Assembly (NCBI GenBank): GCA_030838815.1 | Contig: JAUZEX010000055.1 | Span: 1 to 15,150, forward strand | Length of the DNA stretch: 15,150 nt | Direction: 5' to 3' | DNA from: Actinomycetota bacterium | GTDB lineage: Bacteria; Actinomycetota; Acidimicrobiia; IMCC26256; BP-133 | Part shown: piece by piece, positions 6,722 through 13,843 of the stretch | Position numbering within the stretch: position 1 is the first letter of the stretch | How the letters are laid out: the number at the start of each line of letters is the position of its first letter | The notes under the pieces: model-generated | What the model saw: the letters and a program-made list of their open reading frames with translations, nothing else | The model's database searches: none | Told to the model about the DNA's origin: nothing | Translations under genes and position numbers: made by a program

Positions 6722-6744
6722 TCGGTTAAGGGCAGGTAAACCGA
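6722..6744. repeat. Inverted repeat in the divergent promoter region
   Basis: TCGGTT (6722-6727) and AACCGA (6739-6744) are inverted copies separated by 11 bases, located 9-31 bases before the sigma-factor start within the 164-base divergent gap. The size and symmetry would suit a dimeric regulator such as the neighbouring LuxR-type protein. Six-base arms can arise by chance, so this is only a candidate operator. No clear -10 or -35 pair was recognised for either gene. Confidence 0.3.
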
Positions 6745-6877
6745 CCGGCGGTATGAGACGGAAGGCCCTTCATCGCTCGATAGGACTAGAGCGGCATAGC
6801 CTGATGGGCGTGGCCGTGCGGACAAAGCCCTCATGTTTGCCTCAACCGCTTTCACCCTCGACCGATGGGAGCAGCGG

Positions 6878-7543
6878 ATGAGCTCTGCGTCCTCCCCGCC
6901 GCCGACCCTGGCCGGCCTCACCGCCGTGGTGGTCGACGAGTGGGCGCTCTACCGCCAGGGCGTGGCCAGCGTGCTGCGCAACCTCGGCATCGAGGTGGTG
7001 GGGGAAGCGGCGGGAGCCAGCGACGGGATGCTGCGCCTCTGGTCGGCCCGTCCCGACCTGCTGGTGGCCGGCAGCCCGGCCCATTCCCGCCTGCCCGAGC
7101 TCGTCGCCGAGGCCAAGAAGGCCTACCCCGAGCTGCGGGTGCTGGCCCTCCTGCCCGTCAGTGAGGCGGGGAAGGTGCGGCCGGTGCTGTCGTCGGGGGC
7201 CGACGCCGTCCTCACCCGGCTGGCCTCCCCCGAGGAGCTCGAGTCGGCGGTGCGCAAGGTGGCGGCCGGCGAGCGGGTGGTGGCCGCCGCCGCCCTCACG
7301 GTCCTGGTCGGGACCCCGACGAAGAGGGCGGACGAGCTCGGCTCGACCCACCCGCTCACGGTCAAGGAGCGGGAGGTGCTCGACCTGCTGGCCAAGGGCC
7401 TCTCCAACCGCGAGATCGCCGGGACGCTGGTGGTGAGCACCGCCACCGTGAAATCCCACCTCGCCCACATCTACGAGAAGCTCGGGGCCAAGAACCGCCA
7501 GGACGCCGTCGGACGGGCCATCGAGCAGGGGTTCCTTGGCTGA
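6878..7543 (+). CDS. LuxR/NarL-family regulator with a degenerate receiver domain
   Basis: This 221-residue DNA-binding protein has the layout of a NarL-type response regulator. The N-terminal receiver-like domain (about 14-130) keeps the first acidic pair (VVVDEWALYRQGV, D20/E21) and the overall fold pattern (IEVVGEA, SPEELESAVRKVAAG). The phospho-acceptor Asp is missing: the segment reads PDLLVAGSPA, with Gly65 where PDVVLLDI would place Asp. The conserved Thr/Ser is Leu92 and the conserved Lys is Arg114. The C-terminal helix-turn-helix (about 158-216) is intact, with LTVKEREVLDLLAKGLSNREIA and VKSHLAHIYEKLG. The frame is open from ATG 6833, but ATG 6878 is preferred because GGGAG stands six bases before it and homology starts after it. 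It heads the flgN-flgK-flgL-fliW-csrA run and is divergent from the sigma gene, so a flagellar regulatory role is inferred. Confidence 0.88.
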   Translation: MSSASSPPPTLAGLTAVVVDEWALYRQGVASVLRNLGIEVVGEAAGASDGMLRLWSARPDLLVAGSPAHSRLPELVAEAKKAYPELRVLALLPVSEAGKVRPVLSSGADAVLTRLASPEELESAVRKVAAGERVVAAAALTVLVGTPTKRADELGSTHPLTVKEREVLDLLAKGLSNREIAGTLVVSTATVKSHLAHIYEKLGAKNRQDAVGRAIEQGFLG

Positions 7544-7563
7544 GCTATCCCCGGGGATGAAAG

Positions 7564-7612
7564 CGGTCGATCCGGCCGGGGCGATCTCAGGTCCCCATCG
7601 GGCCGGTCGATC
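7564..7612. repeat. Pair of 9-bp direct repeats upstream of the FlgN-like gene
   Basis: CGGTCGATC occurs at 7564-7572 and again at 7604-7612, exactly 40 bases apart, within the 91-base gap between the regulator and the FlgN-like gene. Related GCGATC also occurs between them. They could be regulator sites or parts of promoter elements for the chaperone-hook operon, but the motif is GC-rich and short, so chance is possible. Confidence 0.3.
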
Positions 7613-7634
7613 TTTGTGGTACGAGGAGGACAGC

Positions 7635-8141
7635 ATGGGCTTGCGAGAGGTTTCCGCCATTCTGTGGAGAGAGCGCCACCTGCTCGAGCTGCTGCTGTTC
7701 AAGCTCGACGAGGAGCAGCTCGTGCTGGCCGCCGGGCGTACCCGGTGGCTCCCCCGGGCCACCCGCGAGGTGGAGATGGTGCTGGAGGAGATCCGCCAGA
7801 CCGAGCTGGAACGGGCCGTCGACGTCAGCCGCCTCGCCGTCGACCTCGGCCTGGCGGCCGGAGCCAGCCTCCGGCAGCTGGCCGACGCCGCCCCGGAACC
7901 GTGGCAGGGGATACTCACCGAGCACCGGCAGGCGTTTCTCACGCTGACGGACGAGGTCACCGCCCTGGTGCAGACCAACCGGGAGCTGCTCAACCGGGGT
8001 CACAAGGCCGTCCGGGACGTGCTCGCCTCCATCGGGGACGGCCGGGTCGAGGTCGGCGCCGGCTACGGCGAGCGCTCGGTTCTTCCGGGGTCGGTCGCCT
8101 CGGGGCCCGGCCGCCCCTTCCTCATCGACGAGGCCCTCTAA
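7635..8141 (+). CDS. flgN: FlgN-like chaperone for FlgK and FlgL
   Basis: This 168-residue protein lies directly before flgK, where the FlgN chaperone gene commonly sits; FlgN guards the C-termini of FlgK and FlgL before export. The N-terminus, LREVSAILWRERHLLELLLFKLDEEQLVLAAG, is a long amphipathic helix typical of the FlgN family, followed by RWLPRATREVEMVLEEIRQTELER and another helix at about 100-135 (LTDEVTALVQTNRELLNRGHKAV). These coiled-coil segments and the Asn/Arg-rich 'TNRELLNRG' match FlgN-type proteins. The last 25 or so residues are Gly/Pro-rich and probably disordered. The frame is open upstream to 7536, but ATG 7635 is chosen because AGGAGGA stands just before it. The stop is two bases from the flgK start, so the two genes are likely coupled. 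The function is by family resemblance plus position. Confidence 0.8.
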   Translation: MGLREVSAILWRERHLLELLLFKLDEEQLVLAAGRTRWLPRATREVEMVLEEIRQTELERAVDVSRLAVDLGLAAGASLRQLADAAPEPWQGILTEHRQAFLTLTDEVTALVQTNRELLNRGHKAVRDVLASIGDGRVEVGAGYGERSVLPGSVASGPGRPFLIDEAL

Positions 8142-8143
8142 CC

Positions 8144-9511
8144 TTGTCCGACTTCAACGGCCTGCAGATCGCCCTGTCGTCGCTCTACGCCCAGCGTAAG
8201 GCGCTGCAGGTCACCGGCCAGAACATCGCCAACGTCAACACCGAGGGCTACTCCCGCCAGCGGGTGGAGCTCACGGCCGACTCCGGCCCGGTCACTCCCG
8301 CGGTGCAGTCCCGTTACTCCGGGCCCGGCTCGGGGGTGCTCACCGGCGACACCACCCGCCTGCGGGACCAGTTCCTCGAGCTCCGGGGCTACCAGGAGCA
8401 CGCCGTCGACTCGGGCCTGAAGCAGAGCCAGAGCGTGCTGTCGCGCGTCGAGCTGGCCTTCGACGAGCCGTCCGACAGCGGCCTGTCCAAGTTGATCTCC
8501 GGGTTCCTGGCCGGCTTCGACGATGTCGCCAACAACCCCGACGACCTGGCCGCCCGCTCCCAGCTGGTGGAGCAGGGCAAGACACTGGCCGGCGCCTTCA
8601 CCCAGCTCGACGCCGCCCTCGCCACCCAGCGCTCCTCGAGCGTCGACGAGCTCACCTCCCTCGTCGGGGAGGTCAACAACGCGGCCGCCCGCGTCGCCGA
8701 GCTGAACCAGAACATCACCTCGGCGCTCAACAACGGCTTCTCCCCCAACGAGCTCATGGACCAGCGAGACCTGCTCATCTCCCAGATGGCCCAGCAGGTC
8801 GGCGTCACGATCCGCCCCGGCGACGCCGGGACCATCGACGTCTACGTGGGCGGCACCGCCATCGTGCGGGGCACCCGGGCGGTCCCCCTCAAGGTCGACG
8901 TCGGCACCGACCCGGCCCAGACTGTGCGGGTGACGTGGGCCGACGACAGCTACCCGGCCGGGGTGACCGGCTCGGCCGGCGGCCTCCTCAGCGCCGTCAA
9001 CGACGTCATCCCCCGCTACCGCAGCGGGCTGGCCGCCGTGGCCCAGCAGCTGAGCAACGACGTCAACGCCGTCCACCGCACCGGCTACGCCCTCGACGGC
9101 TCCACCAACCACGACTTCTTCACCGCTGCCCCCGGCGGCGGGATCCAGGTCGACCCGGCCATCGTCGCCGACCCTTCCCTCGTGGCGGCGTCGAGCGCCG
9201 CCGGCGCCACGCGCGACGGATCGGTGGCCCAGACGATCGCCGAGCTCACCGGGTTCGGCGACCGCTACAACCAGCTGGTGGTGAACCTCGGCGTCGAGGC
9301 CCAGGCCACCAATCGCCGGGTCGACGTGCAGGCGGCCATCGTCCAGCACGTCGACGCCGCCCGGGAATCGACCGCCGGGGTCAACCTCGACGAGGAGATG
9401 ACCTCGATGCTGGAGTTCCAGCACGCCTACGACGCCGCCGCCCGCTTCCTCACCGCCGTCGACCAGACGCTCGACACCCTCATCCACCAGACCGGCCTGG
9501 TCGGTCGCTGA
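8144..9511 (+). CDS. flgK: Flagellar hook-associated protein 1, FlgK
   Basis: FlgK forms the first ring of the hook-filament junction after export through the flagellar apparatus. The 455-residue product starts with SDFNGLQIALSSLYAQRKAL and VTGQNIANVNTEGYSRQRVEL, the classic N-terminal FlgK/rod-hook motif. It ends with VNLDEEMTSMLEFQHAYDAAARF and a TLDTLIHQTG tail, the conserved C-terminal helix pair. The middle (about 100-400) carries the variable outer domains. The start is a TTG two bases after the FlgN-like stop; no ATG or GTG lies nearer the motif, and the frame is open further upstream only as a shadow of flgN. A weak GAGG stands about ten bases before, so translation probably depends on coupling with flgN. 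Length is slightly below the enterobacterial form (about 547). Confidence 0.95.
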   Translation: MSDFNGLQIALSSLYAQRKALQVTGQNIANVNTEGYSRQRVELTADSGPVTPAVQSRYSGPGSGVLTGDTTRLRDQFLELRGYQEHAVDSGLKQSQSVLSRVELAFDEPSDSGLSKLISGFLAGFDDVANNPDDLAARSQLVEQGKTLAGAFTQLDAALATQRSSSVDELTSLVGEVNNAAARVAELNQNITSALNNGFSPNELMDQRDLLISQMAQQVGVTIRPGDAGTIDVYVGGTAIVRGTRAVPLKVDVGTDPAQTVRVTWADDSYPAGVTGSAGGLLSAVNDVIPRYRSGLAAVAQQLSNDVNAVHRTGYALDGSTNHDFFTAAPGGGIQVDPAIVADPSLVAASSAAGATRDGSVAQTIAELTGFGDRYNQLVVNLGVEAQATNRRVDVQAAIVQHVDAARESTAGVNLDEEMTSMLEFQHAYDAAARFLTAVDQTLDTLIHQTGLVGR

Positions 9512-9525
9512 CCAGGTAGACGCCA

Positions 9526-10416
9526 ATGTCCTCCGCCTTCCGCATCACCCAGCGCAGTCTCTCGACCTCGACGCTGGCCGGGCTCCAGGCCAACCTGGCC
9601 CGGCTCCAGGAGACCCAGGCCAAGCTGTCGTCCGGCCGGGCCATCCAGCGCCCGTCCGACTCCCCGACCGGGACGATGGCCGCCCTTCGGCTGCGCACCG
9701 ACCTCGACCGCTACACACAGCTCGACCGCAACGCCGAAGACGGCAAGGCCCGGCTCGGCACGGCCGACAACGCACTCCAGGACGGACTTTCGGTCCTCCG
9801 GGGAGTACGAGATGCCGTGCTCCAGGGAGCGAACGGGTCGATGTCGCAGAACGACCGGGAAGCGCTGGCCAGCCAGGTGGACGGGCTGCGCGCCAGCCTG
9901 CTGGCGGTGGCCAACACGAAGTACCTCCAGCAGCCCATCTTCGCCGGCACGGCCGGCGCCACCGCCGCCTACGACGCCGCCGGCGCCTACCAGGGCGACG
10001 GCGGGACCGTCGCCCGGACGATCGCCCCGGGCGTGAAGGTCACCGTCAACGCCACCGGCCCCGAGGTGTTCGGCCCGCCCGGAAGCGACATCTTCCAGGT
10101 ATTGACCGACATCTCCAACGACCTGCGTACCAACCCGTCCAACCTGACCTCGACCGACCTCGGGCGGCTCGATGCCGGCTACCTGCGGATGCAGAACGCT
10201 CTGGCCACCGTCGGGTCCCGATACCATCAGATCGAGATCATGCAGGATCGAAACAAGGCCAACCAGCTCGACTCCCAGAACCAGCTCTCCGAGGTGGAAG
10301 GGGTGGACCTGCCCGCCACCACGATGGATCTGCAGCTCCAGGAGGTGGCCTACCAGGCCGCCCTGGGCGCCACGGCCAAGGTCATCCAGCCCTCGCTCGT
10401 GGACTTCCTCCGATGA
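9526..10416 (+). CDS. flgL: Flagellar hook-associated protein 3, FlgL
   Basis: FlgL forms the second ring of the hook-filament junction, next to FlgK, and is flagellin-like at both ends. The 296-residue protein opens with SAFRITQRSLSTSTLAGLQ, then NLARLQETQAKLSSGRAIQR and PSDSPTGTMAALRLR, the flagellin/FlgL N-terminal signature. ANTKYLQQPIFAGT in the middle is a FlgL-typical segment. The C-terminus, TTMDLQLQEVAYQAALGATAKVIQPSLVDFLR in part, forms the usual terminal helix. Length is close to the family norm of about 300. It starts 14 bases after the flgK stop and its stop overlaps the fliW start by 4 bases (ATGA), so it is one transcription unit with its neighbours. Confidence 0.95.
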   Translation: MSSAFRITQRSLSTSTLAGLQANLARLQETQAKLSSGRAIQRPSDSPTGTMAALRLRTDLDRYTQLDRNAEDGKARLGTADNALQDGLSVLRGVRDAVLQGANGSMSQNDREALASQVDGLRASLLAVANTKYLQQPIFAGTAGATAAYDAAGAYQGDGGTVARTIAPGVKVTVNATGPEVFGPPGSDIFQVLTDISNDLRTNPSNLTSTDLGRLDAGYLRMQNALATVGSRYHQIEIMQDRNKANQLDSQNQLSEVEGVDLPATTMDLQLQEVAYQAALGATAKVIQPSLVDFLR

Positions 10417-10838
10417 CGGCCGAGGCCATGGAGGCGGACGAGACGGAGCTCCCCGAGCTCCACTTCGCCGCCGGCCTGCCGGGCTTCCCGGACGTCCGCC
10501 GGTTCATGCTCGTCCGCCTCGGCGACGAGCTGAGCCCGTTCTCCGTGCTGCGCAGCCTCGATGTCGACGCGGGCCCGGAATTCGTGGTCACCCACCCCGG
10601 CCCGTTCTTCCCCGACTATGCCCCCGAGATCGACGACGACACCGCCGGCCGCCTCGAGCTCACCTCGGCCGACGACGCCCTGCTGCTCGTCATCGTCACG
10701 GTGGGCGACCCGGTCGCCGCCTCCACCGCCAACCTCCTCGGCCCGATCGTCGTCAACCGCCACACCCTGGCCGCGGCCCAGGCCGTGCTCGGCAACTCCG
10801 GCTACGCCACCCGCGAGGCGCTGGTCCCCACCCCCTAA
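10413..10838 (+). CDS. fliW: Flagellar assembly factor FliW, CsrA antagonist
   Basis: FliW in other bacteria binds either flagellin or CsrA. When flagellin is exported, free FliW removes CsrA from the flagellin mRNA and so allows more flagellin to be made. The 141-residue product has the family features: LHFAAGLPGFPDVRRFMLV near residues 16-34, then the SPFSVLRSLDVDAGPEFVV region and the PFFPDYAPEI segment. The later ADDALLLVIVTVG and LLGPIVVNRHTLAAAQAVL segments match the conserved FliW C-terminal half. Its start overlaps flgL by 4 bases and csrA starts 8 bases after its stop. That gene order is the same as in many fliW-csrA operons. The acidic N-terminal extension (EAMEADETE) is poorly conserved. 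Confidence 0.93.
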   Translation: MTAEAMEADETELPELHFAAGLPGFPDVRRFMLVRLGDELSPFSVLRSLDVDAGPEFVVTHPGPFFPDYAPEIDDDTAGRLELTSADDALLLVIVTVGDPVAASTANLLGPIVVNRHTLAAAQAVLGNSGYATREALVPTP

Positions 10839-10846
10839 GGAGCCCC

Positions 10847-11092
10847 GTGCTCGTCCTCACCCGCCGGGCCAACCAGAGCATCATGATCGGCGCCGACATC
10901 GTCGTCACCGTCCTCGAGGTGCGGGGCGACCAGGTCCGCATCGGGATCGACGCCCCACGGTCGATCTCCGTCCACCGGGAAGAGGTCTTCCGGGAGCTCG
11001 AGGCGGCCAACCGGGCCGCCGCCTCCCCCGGCACCGGCGCCCTCGAGGGCCTCTCCGCCCTCCGCCCGCCGCCGGAGCGCCGCCCGGGCTGA
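10847..11092 (+). CDS. csrA: Carbon storage regulator CsrA, RNA-binding translational repressor
   Basis: CsrA is a small dimeric protein that binds GGA-containing loops in mRNA leaders and blocks translation. The 81-residue product begins VLVLTRRANQSIMIG (GTG start, Met in vivo) and carries VRIGIDAPRSISVHREEVF, with Arg44 and the key N-terminal Leu4 both conserved. The RNA-binding surface is therefore intact. After about residue 55 there is an Ala/Pro/Arg-rich tail ending PPPERRPG, beyond the usual 60-70 residue core. An AAGGAG Shine-Dalgarno overlaps the fliW stop, four bases before the GTG. It is the last gene of the plus-strand flagellar run, and its stop is 3 bases from the stop of the convergent TsaC-like gene. 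The flagellin leader at 5624-5665 is a plausible local target. Confidence 0.96.
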   Translation: MLVLTRRANQSIMIGADIVVTVLEVRGDQVRIGIDAPRSISVHREEVFRELEAANRAAASPGTGALEGLSALRPPPERRPG

Positions 11093-11095
11093 TTC

Positions 11096-11713
11096 TCAGG
11101 GCCGGATGGCGGCCAGGATCGTCGCCCAGGGGAGGCGGCCCTCCCGGATGAGCAGCGGATCCTCGCCGGTGCCGTCGACGACCGTGCCCGGCAGGCCCGC
11201 ACAGGGCCCGCCGTCGAGGACGACGGTCACGTCGTCGCCGAACTCCTCCGCCACCTCGTCGGCCGTCTCGACGTCGGCGTCGCCCTGGGCCCCGAGGGTG
11301 GCCACGGCCAGCGGCCCGACGTCCCGGCAGAGCAGCAGGGGGACGGGGTGGTCCGACATGCGCATGCCGATGGTGAGGTCGTCGTCGCCGAGGTCGGCCG
11401 CCACCTCCGGGTGGCGGGGCAGGACCAGCGTGAGCGGGCCGGGCCAGCACGCCTCCATCAGACGCTGTGACGCCTCGGGGACGGCCGTGGCCAGCTTGAG
11501 GGCCTGCCCCACCGAGGCCACCAGGACGGGCAGGTCCTGTTCCCGGGACCGGCCGACGAGCTCGAAGAGCCGGTCGGAGGCGCCGGGGACGAACGGGTCG
11601 ACGGCCAGGACGTAGACGGTGTCGGTCGGGATGGCGATGGCCAGACCGGCGGCCAGCGCCTTCTGGGCCGCCTCCCGTCCCTCCGGCCCGAGCGGGTTGG
11701 CGGGATAGATCAT
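11096..11713 (-). CDS. TsaC/YrdC-family protein with altered signature residues
   Basis: The family makes threonylcarbamoyl-AMP from threonine, bicarbonate and ATP, for the t6A modification of ANN-reading tRNAs. The 205-residue product has the YrdC fold markers: AIPTDTVYVLAVDP near 27-40, WPGPLTLVLPRHPE at 90-103, RMSDHPVPLLL at 118-128 and LDGGPCAGLPGTVVD at 166-180. Several signature residues differ. PTDTVYG is here PTDTVYV, the usual Lys-X-Arg motif before 'LPVLV' reads VGRSREQD, and the SANxSG motif is replaced by ATLGAQGD at about 138-145. It may be a divergent enzyme, an inactive paralogue, or a YciO-like protein. Its start overlaps the prmC stop by 4 bases. The position after prfA and prmC is usual for sua5/tsaC in actinobacteria, so the gene symbol is withheld because function is uncertain. 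Confidence 0.82.
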   Translation of the reverse strand: MIYPANPLGPEGREAAQKALAAGLAIAIPTDTVYVLAVDPFVPGASDRLFELVGRSREQDLPVLVASVGQALKLATAVPEASQRLMEACWPGPLTLVLPRHPEVAADLGDDDLTIGMRMSDHPVPLLLCRDVGPLAVATLGAQGDADVETADEVAEEFGDDVTVVLDGGPCAGLPGTVVDGTGEDPLLIREGRLPWATILAAIRP

Positions 11714-12573
11714 GCGGGCGCCCCGCCCGGGCGGCGGGCCACCAGGACACGGTCGCGGCCGGCCAGATCGCGCTGCACGGCGATGTCGGCGTACCCGGCC
11801 GCCTCGGCTGTCGCCCGGAGCGGACCGGCCTGGTCGGGGGCCAGCTCGAGGACCAGGGATCCACCCGGCTCCAGCCAGTCGAGCCCGCCGGCCACGAGGT
11901 GCTCGAGGCTCTCCCGGCCGGTCGGGCCGGACACGAGAGCGCCGAACGGCTCGTGGTCACGGACCTCCGGGGGGAGGCCGGCGAACTCCGCTTCCGTTAC
12001 GTACGGCGGGTTCGACACGATCACCCGGAGCCTCCCTCTCACGTCGGCGGGCAGAGCTTCGTACCACATCCCCTCGGCCAGGTGCACCCGGGCCGCCGCC
12101 TCGGGGCCGACCGCAGCCAGGTTGGCCCGGGCCACGGCCAGGGCGTCGGCGCTGACGTCGGTGGCCCAGACATCGGCATCGGCGACCTCGGCCGCCAGGG
12201 CGAGGGCAAGGGCACCGCTACCCGTCCCGAGGTCGGCCACAACGCACGGACCGGCCCGGCGGCGAACCTCGGCCAGGGCCACGCCGGCCACCACCTCCGT
12301 CTCCGGCCGGGGGATGAGCACCCGGGGGTCGACCCGGAGGTCGAGGCCGCGGAACGACCACCGGCCCAGCACGTACTGGAGCGGCTCGCCGGCCGTCCTC
12401 CGCTCGACCATCGCCCGTAGCCGGGCCGGCGCCGCGGCCGGGGCCGACCCGGACCACCGCCACCGGTCGAGGCCACTGACCTCCTCCACCAGCCACCGGG
12501 CCTCGTGGTCGGGAAGCAGCGCCGCCACTTCGGCGTGGAGCTCCCGCCAGGTCACCTGGCCGGTGTCGATCAA
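11710..12573 (-). CDS. prmC: Release factor glutamine N5-methyltransferase PrmC
   Basis: PrmC methylates the Gln of the GGQ motif in release factors, using S-adenosylmethionine, which speeds peptide release. The 287-residue product has an N-terminal helical substrate domain with TAGEPLQYVLGRWSF (60-74) and VLIPRPETE (85-93). The methyltransferase core has DLGTGSG (114-120) for cofactor binding and the catalytic NPPY at 188-191, within VIVSNPPYVTEAE. The start is taken as TTG 12573-12571, which immediately follows the release factor stop. The GTG at 12555-12553, seven codons in, is an alternative that aligns with many family N-termini. It is coupled to its substrate gene upstream and overlaps the downstream TsaC-like gene by 4 bases. 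Confidence 0.94.
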   Translation of the reverse strand: MIDTGQVTWRELHAEVAALLPDHEARWLVEEVSGLDRWRWSGSAPAAAPARLRAMVERRTAGEPLQYVLGRWSFRGLDLRVDPRVLIPRPETEVVAGVALAEVRRRAGPCVVADLGTGSGALALALAAEVADADVWATDVSADALAVARANLAAVGPEAAARVHLAEGMWYEALPADVRGRLRVIVSNPPYVTEAEFAGLPPEVRDHEPFGALVSGPTGRESLEHLVAGGLDWLEPGGSLVLELAPDQAGPLRATAEAAGYADIAVQRDLAGRDRVLVARRPGGAPA

Positions 12574-13644
<1,071 letters not shown>

Positions 13645-13800
13645 GCGGACCACCCTAGTGAGTGGGGCCCCGGGGCAGGAACCGCCGCTGATCAGGGCGA
13701 ATGGGACGAAGGCGAGGTCCCCTGGTGAACCCCCTGCGGCCTCCGAGCCGATGTGTAACCCATTCCGAGCACTACGGCCCCATTCTCCAGAGATGCAGCA
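13645..13800. other. Divergent promoter region between prfA and the LytR-CpsA-Psr gene
   Basis: The bases between the two divergent starts should hold promoters for both directions. The plus-strand part is less GC-rich around 13753-13790 (GATGTGTAACCC...CATTCTCCAG). I do not see a convincing -35/-10 pair on either strand. No small gene is supported here. Confidence 0.4.
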
Positions 13801-13843
13801 GGAAAGGTCGACCAGTTCGCCATGCCCAGCTCTCGACCTTTCC
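13801..13843 (+). promoter_or_regulatory. Stem-loop sequestering the ribosome-binding site of the LytR-CpsA-Psr gene
   Basis: GGAAAGGTCGA (13801-13811) and TCGACCTTTCC (13833-13843) are perfect 11-bp inverted copies. The 21-base loop contains the ATG at 13822-13824, and the only purine-rich ribosome-binding candidate (GGAAAGG) forms the left arm. The right arm is coding sequence. If the mRNA folds this way, initiation would be restrained until the stem opens. The regulatory role is inference; the repeat is seen directly. Confidence 0.55.

Noticed and set aside
6833..6877. Upstream ATG for the LuxR-type regulator adding 15 residues
   Set aside because: There is no Shine-Dalgarno before 6833, whereas GGGAG stands six bases ahead of ATG 6878, and the extra residues do not match the family.
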